Below are positions 1-5,463 of a stretch of 5,463 bases of DNA, piece after piece. Both the position numbers and the translations under genes were made by a program. Numbering within the stretch: the stretch's first letter is position 1; the number at the start of each line of letters is the position of its first letter. The stretch comes from Euryarchaeota archaeon UBA82 (GTDB taxonomy: Archaea > Thermoplasmatota > Poseidoniia > Poseidoniales > Poseidoniaceae): the NCBI GenBank assembly GCA_002496635.1, contig DAKQ01000076.1, positions 1 to 5,463 of the forward strand. The letters run 5' to 3'. Below the pieces are notes generated by a model that was not told the DNA's origin, searched no databases, and worked only from the letters and a program-made list of their open reading frames with translations.

Positions 1-774
1 AAGAATATCCATCATTGCTTCTCTCCCGCCGTTAGCCACAGAGGGTAATGCACGTTTTGGTATCAAGCGCCCGCCCGATAACAGTTCATCGAGAAGATCG
101 TTTCCTTCGATCCCGAAAGCAGATGCTTCCAAAACGTTGAGGATGTTTCGATGATCAATTTCCGTGGACAAGACATTTCGCAAATACCTTGCATCACTAC
201 TGTTGTGTGAAAGTGAAGCCATCGCAGACGAGAAATAATGTCGGTCAAGAGCATCATCATAGTGAGCAAGGCTTGCATTTTCTGGTAAACTAGTAAAAGC
301 AGAACCGAACGATTTTCGGCGCATTTGCAGGGCTGCAGATGGTAAATCATCTGCATTCTCCAAGATTTTGATCCAAGGAGTATTGATTTCGTTCAAATCC
401 GGTAAGATGTCCTTTCCGAGTTTTTCAGAGTCAATATCATTTGCAACTGCTCTTAATACTGCTTTGGCATTTTGGTATTCATATCGTCCCGTATAAATCT
501 CTACAATTTTACGTACCCTTCCGTTACAATAAGACAGAATCTTTGACAATTCGTTCTCAAGATTGTGTGTAAGTGCAGCCTCAACCAAATCGCCACCAGT
601 GTACCTGGATGCGTAGAGGTTGATTTCGTTTTGATACCCACTTTCTGCTACAGCATTGATTAGTTGGTCGGGTGATTGATTGATTAGTTGACGCAGTCGA
701 GCTTTGTCCATTAATGCTTGACGACGAGTCTTTGCTCGTGCAGCAACATATGGTGTATTACTCGACAGCATCAT
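1..774 (-). CDS. atpC: A-type ATP synthase subunit C, C-terminal part missing at window edge
   Basis: This is the subunit that sits between the rotor ring and the central stalk (V0 d / Vma6 family), as a socket joining the membrane ring to the A1 motor. The frame is open for 258 codons from the ATG at 774 to position 1, with no stop. Family members are usually about 350 residues, so roughly the last quarter lies outside the window. Matches to the family pattern that I can see are TPYVAARAKTRR near the start (residues 7-18), the YEYQNAKAVLRAV segment (98-110), HYDDALDRHYFSSAM (171-185), and LRNVLSTEIDHRNILNVLEA (198-217) followed by LLSGGRLIP (231-239). It begins 7 bp after the atpE stop. A purine-rich GGATGAGG (780-787) overlaps that stop and lies 5 bases before the ATG, which suggests translational coupling. 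The next codon (771) is also ATG, so the start is uncertain by one residue. Identity is secure from the motifs and the operon position. Confidence 0.9.
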   Translation of the reverse strand, partial: MMLSSNTPYVAARAKTRRQALMDKARLRQLINQSPDQLINAVAESGYQNEINLYASRYTGGDLVEAALTHNLENELSKILSYCNGRVRKIVEIYTGRYEYQNAKAVLRAVANDIDSEKLGKDILPDLNEINTPWIKILENADDLPSAALQMRRKSFGSAFTSLPENASLAHYDDALDRHYFSSAMASLSHNSSDARYLRNVLSTEIDHRNILNVLEASAFGIEGNDLLDELLSGGRLIPKRALPSVANGGREAMMDIL

Positions 775-781
775 TCATCCC

Positions 782-1345
782 TCATCCAAATAGTGTTTCG
801 TTAATTGCAGCGCGCTCGTCGTTCCACGTTCTGTCAAGAAGTGTATCGAATCGGAAGTCGAATGAAACTGAACCATCTGCAGCTTCCATCATGAAGCCAC
901 CAAGTCCGTCTATTTTGTCTCCAATGGTACGAGAACCTGCTTCTTTCTTCAATGCAGCCGCATCGACAGTAACTGGCCTTAGAACGAAATCTTTTCCAGA
1001 AAGATCTCCGGCATGCTTCAACAAGGACTTCAGTAAGGTCGCTCTTCCCTTCATCCCGGGATCGGCGAGTTGTGCCTTTGCTGCATCATATGTAGCATCT
1101 AAAACGCTACGACGTGCGATGAGCAACTCTTTCTGATTTCCTTGCCGCGCACTGGCGACCATTTCTCGTGAGATTTGTTCTGCTTCACGCTCAGCACGAG
1201 CATTTGCTTCGTCCGAGATAGACGATGCCTTTGTTTCTGCTTCACCGACAATTGCATCTGCTTCTGTCTTCGCTTCTTTTAGCATTACTTTGGCTTGCGC
1301 CTCAGCAGATGCAGCGATATCTTTAGCAAGTGTTTCAAGTGTCAT
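782..1345 (-). CDS. atpE: A-type ATP synthase subunit E (peripheral stalk)
   Basis: Subunit E pairs with the small H (G-like) subunit to form the peripheral stalk that holds the A1 head still against the membrane subunit a. It is a cytoplasmic protein of 187 residues, the normal size for the family. Residues 1 to about 85 are a long charged, alanine-rich helix with heptad character (for example AEAQAKVMLKEAKTEADAI), as expected for the coiled coil. From about residue 86 the sequence becomes a mixed globular domain, including the RRSVLDATYDAA region, GKDFVLRPV and the late DGSVSFDFRFDTLLDR stretch, which resembles the C-terminal domain that contacts subunits A and B. The ATG at 1345 is preceded by GGAGATG (1351-1357) with 5 bases between, which fixes the start. 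It lies 52 bp after atpK, with a hairpin in that gap, and 7 bp before atpC. Confidence is high from architecture and order. Confidence 0.93.
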   Translation of the reverse strand: MTLETLAKDIAASAEAQAKVMLKEAKTEADAIVGEAETKASSISDEANARAEREAEQISREMVASARQGNQKELLIARRSVLDATYDAAKAQLADPGMKGRATLLKSLLKHAGDLSGKDFVLRPVTVDAAALKKEAGSRTIGDKIDGLGGFMMEAADGSVSFDFRFDTLLDRTWNDERAAINETLFG

Positions 1346-1350
1346 ATTTT

Positions 1351-1357
1351 CATCTCC
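1351..1357 (-). promoter_or_regulatory. Shine-Dalgarno site of atpE
   Basis: The minus strand reads GGAGATG, which pairs well with the archaeal 16S 3' end, followed by 5 bases and then the ATG at 1345. It sits 7 bases downstream of the intercistronic hairpin, so folding of the hairpin should leave it exposed. Confidence 0.75.
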
Positions 1358-1364
1358 AGCGAAT

Positions 1365-1384
1365 CAACAGACCTGTGTCTGTTG
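1365..1384 (-). other. Perfect stem-loop between atpK and atpE
   Basis: On the minus strand CAACAGAC (1384-1377) is followed by a four-base loop ACAG and then GTCTGTTG (1372-1365), an exact inverted repeat with 8 base pairs. It occupies much of the 52-bp gap between the proteolipid stop and the atpE Shine-Dalgarno site. No U-tract follows, so it does not look like a terminator. A hairpin just 3' of the gene for the most abundant subunit could protect or mark an mRNA end and help produce excess c subunit; that role is inference. It is the clearest non-coding structure in the window. Confidence 0.7.
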
Positions 1385-1397
1385 TAACGCCACATCT

Positions 1398-1706
1398 TCA
1401 TAGGAAAAGTGGCAATGCACCGAGAATTACAATTGATTCAGGAAGAGCCGTGAAAATGAGCGCAGGACCGAATTTGCTTGAGTCTTCAGCGAGCATGCCG
1501 ACAGCAGCGCTGCCAATGCTTCCCTGGGAGACCCCAGCGCCGAGACCAGCAAGACCGAGAGCAATACCTGCTCCCATGTCCTTGCCCCAGCTTTCGGTTG
1601 TTTCTGCGTCAGCGTCCGCTTGAGCGGATACGCCTTGAGCAATCAAGACGAGTGCGCCAAGCACAATCATCATTCGTAGGCTTTTCTTTAGGGTATTCTT
1701 GTTCAT
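1398..1706 (-). CDS. atpK: A-type ATP synthase subunit K (c, proteolipid) with N-terminal presequence
   Basis: This is the rotor ring subunit that carries the ion through the membrane. It has 102 residues. Residues 1-11 are basic (MNKNTLKKSLR), 12-23 are hydrophobic, and 24-30 (QGVSAQA) look like a signal peptidase site, so the N-terminus is probably a cleaved signal peptide. The acidic stretch 31-43 follows. Helix one is about 44-72 and glycine-rich with GAGVSQG (56-62), the polar loop is AEDSSKFGP (73-81), and helix two is 82-102 with the ion-binding glutamate E90 in ALPES. This is a single hairpin, not the duplicated form. Q61, E90 and S91 match ligands seen in Na+ rings, but the Thr and Tyr that usually follow are I92 and L95. 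The frame is open upstream to a longer start inside atpI, but the strong Shine-Dalgarno before 1706 and the signal-peptide layout favour this start. If the presequence is not cleaved, it would add a third helix. Confidence 0.93.
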   Translation of the reverse strand: MNKNTLKKSLRMMIVLGALVLIAQGVSAQADADAETTESWGKDMGAGIALGLAGLGAGVSQGSIGSAAVGMLAEDSSKFGPALIFTALPESIVILGALPLFL

Positions 1707-1713
1707 ATTTTCT

Positions 1714-1721
1714 ACCTCCTT
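1714..1721 (-). promoter_or_regulatory. Strong Shine-Dalgarno site of atpK
   Basis: The minus strand reads AAGGAGGT, then 7 bases, then the ATG at 1706. It is the strongest ribosome binding site in the window, in front of the gene needed in the highest copy number, and it decides the start against a 40-residue in-frame extension into atpI. Confidence 0.85.
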
Positions 1722-1734
1722 AACGTCCAGTGGA

Positions 1735-3768
1735 CTATGAATTCCCCTCAACATGTAGGGGTTGGCCACCAAGCGGGGAATAAGCCCTGCCTGAGCCATC
1801 GTAAAACTTGCCCATCCATTCCACAAAGTGGAGACGGGCTGCGTGAATAGAAGGTGAAAGAAGACCGAGTGCTATTGCAAACACTTGGACGCCAATCCAG
1901 AGGAGGAAGAAGAGCGGAACCATGGCGTAGTCGCCTGTTGAAACTGCTTCTGTCATAGAAGCAAAGCCCATGTCGTTTCCGATTTCTGCGATCTTGACAC
2001 CAGCAACACCAACTGCCATGATTCGCAGATAAGAAAGCGTATTTGCGAGTAAACCAAATGTTTCGATTGGACCCATGATAATACCGCCCACCCAGCCAAA
2101 TCCTTCGAAGGTAGCAAGAGCGATGATGAGTAATCCTATACCAGCAAGCATAATCATTGCAGGCACAGTAGCAGCAATGACTTCGTTATCCTTATTCATG
2201 TATCCATAAATGTGGAAAAAGCCCCCGAGTAGAATCATCATCCAACTTCCTTTTTCGAAGAATGCAGCGACAATTCCATGAGCCTTCAGGACATTGAAGA
2301 ATCCAATTATGAATCCAATGAGTAAATGGAGGACTCCTATGTAAACGGAAAGAAGTACGTAATCTGTGAGAGCGCCGGTTGCACGATGGAATGGGATATA
2401 CGTATGCGTCATACCAAGTGTGTCGGCGACAAAGGCAGGGAAGTGGATGTTATCATACGTCCATGCATAGAACCCATCCAAAGGCGACCATGATTCATCC
2501 CATATGAAGCCAAAGCCTTCTGCGAATAAGAATCCCCATATCATGCACCAGATGCCCATTGACATAAGCACAGTAGTTGCGTTCTTACCCATTGGTTCTT
2601 TGGCGAATGGCATTGAACGAAGCCAGAGTGCGATCAGAACAATGATAAATCCATATCCAAAGTCGCCGAGAATGAGTCCATAAATCAGTGGCAATGTGAT
2701 CATTATGAATGTGGTTGGGTCGAAGGAACCGTATTTTGGACGGCCGACGAGGTCAACCACGAGTTCAAACGGTTGCGCAGGACTTGCATTATTGTAAGCT
2801 ACTGGGGGTTTTGGCTCATGATGGTGATCATCATGATCATCATGATGATGATGTTGTTCCACATGCTCTTCAATCTCAAGATGGGATACGAGTTTGTTAA
2901 GAGAGTTACGAGCTTTCCCTGCGTTTTCTGTAGGAACCCATGCGTCAAGAGCAAATGCCTGGTTGGAAACCGCAAGAGATGTAGGAGATGTGTAAATTGC
3001 AGATTCTCTTTCTAGATATTCCTCTACGATAACCAGATCTGAACCGTTCTCTTCAGCCCAATCATCAAGTGACTTCGTATTGGATTCTACGCTGGATTCT
3101 GCCATTGTGATAGCAGTCTTTGTTTCAGCAGCTCTTTCAGAAGGCGTTCCTTCTCCAGTTGGAAGTTGAATTGCTTTTGCGTTCAGTTCAGCCAATGCAA
3201 TTTGGACTGCTGCTGCATCGCCCGGAGCACATGCGACAGCAATCAACCCCTTTGGACAAAGATACTCAATCCGAGTCGCCATATCGGCGAAGACTTTGTG
3301 TGCCTTTGATGCATTTGGAGTTTCAGCGACGTAAATTTCTACACCCTCATATCCAGAAAGCAGGTCAAGAGAGATATCGAGTGGTGCGAGGCGCTCAAAG
3401 ACACGAAGGTGGTCGTTGAGTGATGAAATTTCAGATTCTGCTTCACGCATGGCTTCAATGGTCTCGAGCGCAACATCGATCTTTGAGGACAATCTCTCTG
3501 CAAGTTTCTTAGCATTTGCACTCGAAATAGATCCTTTGGAGTTGTGAACAGGAATTGCGCTACGGACAGAACGAACCTTGAGCAGAAGGGCGCTGACCAT
3601 ATCGGCTTCTTCGCTTGTAATTGCACGTCCCACACTGATTCCTTCTTCGAATTGTGTGTAGTCTTCGATGTGAACACACCCCAAGTCAGAGCACTTGCGG
3701 ACGATTTCATGCATAGCATCAACAGGCGCCGCCAATGTGAGACGGGACATGTCGACGGTTGAGAACAT
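1735..3768 (-). CDS. atpI: A-type ATP synthase subunit I (a), membrane stator
   Basis: Subunit a forms the two half-channels next to the c ring and anchors the peripheral stalks. It has 677 residues, a normal length. Residues 1 to about 335 are the cytoplasmic domain: the MSRLTLAAP strand with GCVHIED (30-36), helical segments around 85-125 and 210-255, and SNQAFALDAWVP (268-279). The linker at 306-317 is eight His and four Asp. The membrane half starts near 352 with the family signature LIYGLILGDFGYG (361-373). Further hydrophobic segments lie near 398-417, 468-492, 506-523, 533-553, 577-597 and 616-637. The essential arginine is R582 in NTLSYLRIMAVG, with E569 before it. IHAARLHFVEWMGKFYDGSG (641-660) is the conserved C-terminal motif. 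An aromatic-rich loop (about 420-467) separates two membrane segments. The ATG at 3768 lies 9 bp after the ahaH stop, and atpK follows 28 bp downstream. Identity is certain. Confidence 0.97.
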   Translation of the reverse strand: MFSTVDMSRLTLAAPVDAMHEIVRKCSDLGCVHIEDYTQFEEGISVGRAITSEEADMVSALLLKVRSVRSAIPVHNSKGSISSANAKKLAERLSSKIDVALETIEAMREAESEISSLNDHLRVFERLAPLDISLDLLSGYEGVEIYVAETPNASKAHKVFADMATRIEYLCPKGLIAVACAPGDAAAVQIALAELNAKAIQLPTGEGTPSERAAETKTAITMAESSVESNTKSLDDWAEENGSDLVIVEEYLERESAIYTSPTSLAVSNQAFALDAWVPTENAGKARNSLNKLVSHLEIEEHVEQHHHHDDHDDHHHEPKPPVAYNNASPAQPFELVVDLVGRPKYGSFDPTTFIMITLPLIYGLILGDFGYGFIIVLIALWLRSMPFAKEPMGKNATTVLMSMGIWCMIWGFLFAEGFGFIWDESWSPLDGFYAWTYDNIHFPAFVADTLGMTHTYIPFHRATGALTDYVLLSVYIGVLHLLIGFIIGFFNVLKAHGIVAAFFEKGSWMMILLGGFFHIYGYMNKDNEVIAATVPAMIMLAGIGLLIIALATFEGFGWVGGIIMGPIETFGLLANTLSYLRIMAVGVAGVKIAEIGNDMGFASMTEAVSTGDYAMVPLFFLLWIGVQVFAIALGLLSPSIHAARLHFVEWMGKFYDGSGRAYSPLGGQPLHVEGNS
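2818..2853 (-). repeat. CAT/GAT low-complexity tract coding a His/Asp segment in AtpI
   Basis: Twelve consecutive codons of atpI (residues 306-317) are only His (8) or Asp (4), in the order four His, two Asp, one His, two Asp, three His. At DNA level this gives an imperfect repeat of ATG/ATC triplets on the plus strand, which could change length by slippage in multiples of three. It lies in the linker between the cytoplasmic and membrane halves of the protein. Confidence 0.8.
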
Positions 3769-3771
3769 AGT

Positions 3772-3776
3772 ACCAC
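3772..3776 (-). promoter_or_regulatory. Weak ribosome binding site of atpI (GTGGT)
   Basis: The 9-bp gap between the ahaH stop and the atpI ATG contains GTGGT only 3 bases before the start. It is weak and closely spaced compared with the GGAGGT and GGAGATG sites of atpK and atpE. Translation may depend on coupling to ahaH. Confidence 0.4.
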
Positions 3777-3777
3777 T

Positions 3778-4095
3778 TCATTGATTGAGGAGTCTTTCCA
3801 CGATGAGCGAAACTGCTGCATCCTGATTCTTAGCAGCATCTTTCTGAACTGCTTCTACGGATTTTGAGCCTTCTTTCTGGACTTTTGTTACGTTCTTCAT
3901 TGCCGCTTCTCGGGCAGAATCAAGCGTTGTCTTGATTGTTGCCTGAGCATCTTCTGCGGCCTTGGAGACCATATCTGCTGCATCACGTCGAGCATCGCTG
4001 AGTATTCGACTGGATTCACTCTGAGCATCCGAGAGAGTCTTTTCAGCAGCCTGCTCGGCCTTTTTGATGCTCTGGAGGACTTTTTGCATTCCCAT
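3778..4095 (-). CDS. ahaH: A-type ATP synthase subunit H (small peripheral stalk coiled coil)
   Basis: This small cytoplasmic protein pairs with subunit E to build the peripheral stalk of the archaeal synthase. From the ATG at 4095 it has 105 residues, the normal size for AhaH and close to V-ATPase subunit G. It opens with the typical MQKVLQSIKKAEQAAEK and continues as one long helix of Ala, Lys, Glu, Asp and Ser with heptad spacing, including SESSRILSDARRDAADMV and KVQKEGSKSVEAVQKDA, and ends VSLIVERLLNQ. It has no cysteine and no hydrophobic core of a globular domain. The start is uncertain: GTG at 4104 and ATG at 4095 and 4089 are in frame. I chose 4095 because GTGGT lies 4 bases before it, much as GTGGT lies 3 bases before atpI. 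It is the first gene of the cluster, which is the usual place for it. Composition alone is weak evidence, but position and length make the call solid. Confidence 0.88.
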   Translation of the reverse strand: MGMQKVLQSIKKAEQAAEKTLSDAQSESSRILSDARRDAADMVSKAAEDAQATIKTTLDSAREAAMKNVTKVQKEGSKSVEAVQKDAAKNQDAAVSLIVERLLNQ

Positions 4096-4169
4096 TACAA
4101 CCACTTTGACTCGACCACCGAGAGGGGGTTTATGAGGCTAATGGAATAGCAAGTTGAAGAAAAGAGACG
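4096..4169 (-). promoter_or_regulatory. Intergenic gap that probably holds the ATP synthase operon promoter
   Basis: This 74-bp gap separates the methyltransferase stop from ahaH. On the minus strand the first part is pyrimidine-rich (CGTCTCTTTTCTTC, 4156-4169), which could act as a weak U-rich archaeal terminator. CTCATAAACC (near 4130-4139) is the only loosely TATA-like element and is a poor match. A promoter here is supported mainly by position at the head of the operon. Read-through from the methyltransferase is equally possible. Confidence 0.3.
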
Positions 4170-4913
4170 TTACAGTGGCTTTTTCCCACGAAATCGACTC
4201 GACATAAGGAACGGGTAGAGGAGACGGCCTGAAACATTTTCAAAACCTACTTCAACCATCATGTTCCGATAATATTTGTTTGTACCATAATGAGTGTAAG
4301 AACGTGCCAGCCCTTTCCACGGATGATCTTTGGTTTTTGTAACCCAGCGAGCCATCCATTGAACCACAGTACTCATCCAAATTCTACCGGCTAAACCATG
4401 AAGCGCATTTGCCTTTCCTGCATCACACATTACAAGTTGACCGCCTGGCTTGAGTACACGATATATTTCTTCAAGCCCTTTCTTCTTATCTTGAAAATCA
4501 CGGAATGAGAAAAGACAGAATACCATGTCGAAAGAATTGCTATCCAACGGGATATCTTCGGCGATTGCTTGCACATATGCTGCTGGTTTCTCACCTCGGC
4601 CTTTGCGAGCGGAATCGACTCGCTTCTTTGCAACTTTGAGCATTTCTTCAGAGGGGTCAAGACACGTTACGTCCAATCCTACAAGATCTTCTGCAAAGCT
4701 TCCAGGTCCGCATCCAACCTCCAGAATTTTCATTCCTTGAGTCGCATGGTTGCGAACGTTTCGCCTCCAACGTTTGTCCTGACCGAAAGTCATCAATCGG
4801 TTCACTCGGTCATAATCTGGAATGGTGGCCTCGAGTTGTTCTTCCAACTCGGTCCAAGCATCCAAATCAATACCAGATGGGTCGTAACCACCCGTTGCCG
4901 CTCGACTGGACAT
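4170..4913 (-). CDS. UbiE/MenG-like SAM-dependent methyltransferase
   Basis: This is a class I methyltransferase of 247 residues, the usual length of the UbiE/MenG (demethylmenaquinone/ubiquinone C-methyltransferase) family. YDRVNRLMTFGQDKRWRRNV (34-53) closely follows the YD-MN-LMS-G-H-WR pattern that marks that family. The SAM-binding motif I is ILEVGCGPG (63-71), the acidic ribose-binding residue is probably D86 in CLDPSEEML, AEDIPLDSNSFDMVF (118-132) covers the next motifs, and FSFRDFQDKKKGLEEIYRV with LKPGG (135-158) matches the family's RN-D region. The C-terminal part has the SYTHYG and VEVGFENV segments. The frame is open to 5021, but the upstream part overlaps the preceding gene and looks non-native, so I place the start at the ATG at 4913. 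No convincing Shine-Dalgarno precedes it. Quinone methylation is the best guess; another small-molecule substrate cannot be excluded. Confidence 0.85.
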   Translation of the reverse strand: MSSRAATGGYDPSGIDLDAWTELEEQLEATIPDYDRVNRLMTFGQDKRWRRNVRNHATQGMKILEVGCGPGSFAEDLVGLDVTCLDPSEEMLKVAKKRVDSARKGRGEKPAAYVQAIAEDIPLDSNSFDMVFCLFSFRDFQDKKKGLEEIYRVLKPGGQLVMCDAGKANALHGLAGRIWMSTVVQWMARWVTKTKDHPWKGLARSYTHYGTNKYYRNMMVEVGFENVSGRLLYPFLMSSRFRGKKPL

Positions 4914-4968
4914 GGTTGTGGGCAGGCTCCGCCCTCTTTGGAGGTGTCGCTTCGACCAGTAAACAACT
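4914..4968 (-). other. Short gap before the methyltransferase gene
   Basis: This 55-bp gap lies between the ATPase stop and the methyltransferase ATG. On the minus strand it holds GGGCGGAGCCTGCCC (4920-4934), a 4-bp GC stem with a 7-base loop just upstream of the start. The GGAG inside it is 13 bases from the ATG, too far for a normal Shine-Dalgarno site. I see no clear TATA box, so co-transcription with the ATPase gene is likely. Confidence 0.35.
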
Positions 4969-5463
4969 TCAAGCGATACGCTCGACTGTTTCTGGCGTAA
5001 TACCCTCTTCTGGGGTAACACGGAAAACCAACATTTTCAGGTTTTCTGGAGCGTTTCTAAACTTAGAAACGATCATCGAGGTTTCGAAATCAGAACCGAT
5101 AGTACGTACTCCAAATGTAAGAACCATGTCTGCAATACTTGCAAGTTCTTGGCGAATTGCGGGTGACAAACCATTTACTGAAACGCTGATTAAGAGAAGG
5201 CCACGGTACATTTGTGTGTGTGCTTGAAGCATACGTATCATGGCAACAACTCGACCAGGATCATCTCGTTGCAGGAAGAAATCAAGGCTGTCAATTGCCG
5301 CTCTAAAGTATGGCCCGAGAGCCATAATTTCATTGGTTACTTCAGTGAGATAATCTTGATTATTTTCGTCGACGAATCGCGTCTGAGCGAGTCGTTGAAT
5401 GTCTTCGAGTCGGAAACCCTCTAGGCGATATCGGCTCGCTAAGAGTTCTCGTTCTAGAACATT
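4969..5463 (-). CDS. RecA/KaiC/RAD55-like ATPase, N-terminal part missing at window edge
   Basis: The frame is open from the right edge for 164 codons to a TGA at 4969, and the true start lies beyond 5463. Numbered from the window edge, YFRAAIDSLDFFL (52-64) has the form of a Walker B strand with D58, followed by a helix and LLLISVSVNG, a typical RecA-fold core strand. The end of the protein, MLVFRVTPEEGITPETVERI, resembles the closing strand and tail of archaeal KaiC-like (RAD55/HTR-like) ATPases. The Walker A P-loop would be upstream, outside the window, so ATP binding cannot be confirmed here. An internal ATG at 5325 is not a likely start, because the coding frame continues upstream with similar composition. 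Such proteins are numerous in archaea and mostly of unknown or signalling-type role, so I give no specific function. It is followed after 55 bp by the methyltransferase on the same strand. Confidence 0.6.
   Translation of the reverse strand, partial: NVLERELLASRYRLEGFRLEDIQRLAQTRFVDENNQDYLTEVTNEIMALGPYFRAAIDSLDFFLQRDDPGRVVAMIRMLQAHTQMYRGLLLISVSVNGLSPAIRQELASIADMVLTFGVRTIGSDFETSMIVSKFRNAPENLKMLVFRVTPEEGITPETVERIA

Noticed and set aside
63..356. Minus-strand open frame of 97 codons inside the left end
   Set aside because: It is in a different frame from atpC, which is open through the whole of 1-774 and carries subunit C motifs.
714..1136. Plus-strand open frame of 140 codons, antisense to atpE and the atpC start
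   Set aside because: It lies wholly opposite well-supported genes, has no recognisable domain, and is low-complexity Ser/Ala-rich as expected for the reverse of a coiled-coil gene.
1707..1826. 40-residue N-terminal extension of the proteolipid
   Set aside because: It lies inside the atpI coding end, and a strong Shine-Dalgarno site directly precedes the ATG at 1706.
2818..2853. Microsatellite or CRISPR-like repeat
   Set aside because: The triplets are in frame, code for His and Asp within AtpI, and have no repeat-spacer layout.
3339..3839. Minus-strand open frame of 166 codons overlapping the end of ahaH and the start of atpI
   Set aside because: It is out of frame with both, whose products are clear subunits with family motifs, and its translation shows no recognisable domain.
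4108..4120. CTCG/CGAG inverted repeat upstream of ahaH
   Set aside because: It has only four base pairs around a five-base loop, which is expected by chance.
4914..5021. 36-residue N-terminal extension of the methyltransferase
   Set aside because: It overlaps the coding end of the ATPase gene, and the UbiE-like region begins well after the ATG at 4913, giving a normal family length without it.

Overview
The window is one block of co-directional genes, all on the minus strand. It therefore reads from right (5463) to left (1). It carries the 5' half of an archaeal A-type (A/V-type) ATP synthase operon in the order known from Euryarchaeota: subunit H, I (a), K (c), E and C, with C cut by the left edge. 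The usual remaining subunits (F, A, B, D) would be expected just beyond position 1. The A-type operon, archaeal-style Shine-Dalgarno sites, moderate GC and a proteolipid with an N-terminal presequence suggest a euryarchaeon. A marine Thermoplasmatota lineage such as Marine Group II (Poseidoniales) is my best guess, but no marker gene in the window proves it.

Right to left: (1) 5463-4969 is the C-terminal part of a RecA/KaiC/RAD55-like ATPase whose P-loop lies outside the window. (2) 4913-4170 is a SAM-dependent methyltransferase of the UbiE/MenG type, probably acting on a quinone. (3) A 74-bp gap is the only place in the window where an ATP synthase promoter could sit. (4) ahaH/atpH, a small coiled-coil peripheral stalk subunit. 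(5) atpI, the large membrane subunit a, with the essential arginine and an unusual His/Asp-rich linker. (6) atpK, the proteolipid, with a probable signal peptide and a two-helix hairpin. (7) A perfect 8-bp hairpin between atpK and atpE. (8) atpE, the second peripheral stalk subunit. (9) atpC, the central-stalk socket subunit, truncated at position 1.

Together I and K form the ion path, E and H form the peripheral stalks, and C couples the rotor ring to the central stalk. The upstream methyltransferase may serve a respiratory quinone, which would link it to the ion gradient used by the synthase; that link is inference. The gaps are short (7 to 52 bp inside the atp cluster), which fits one transcript. 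I see no mobile element, CRISPR array, tRNA or rRNA. The genes themselves are ordinary. The points worth a second look are the intercistronic hairpin, the His/Asp segment, the proteolipid ion site and presequence, and the split in Shine-Dalgarno type.
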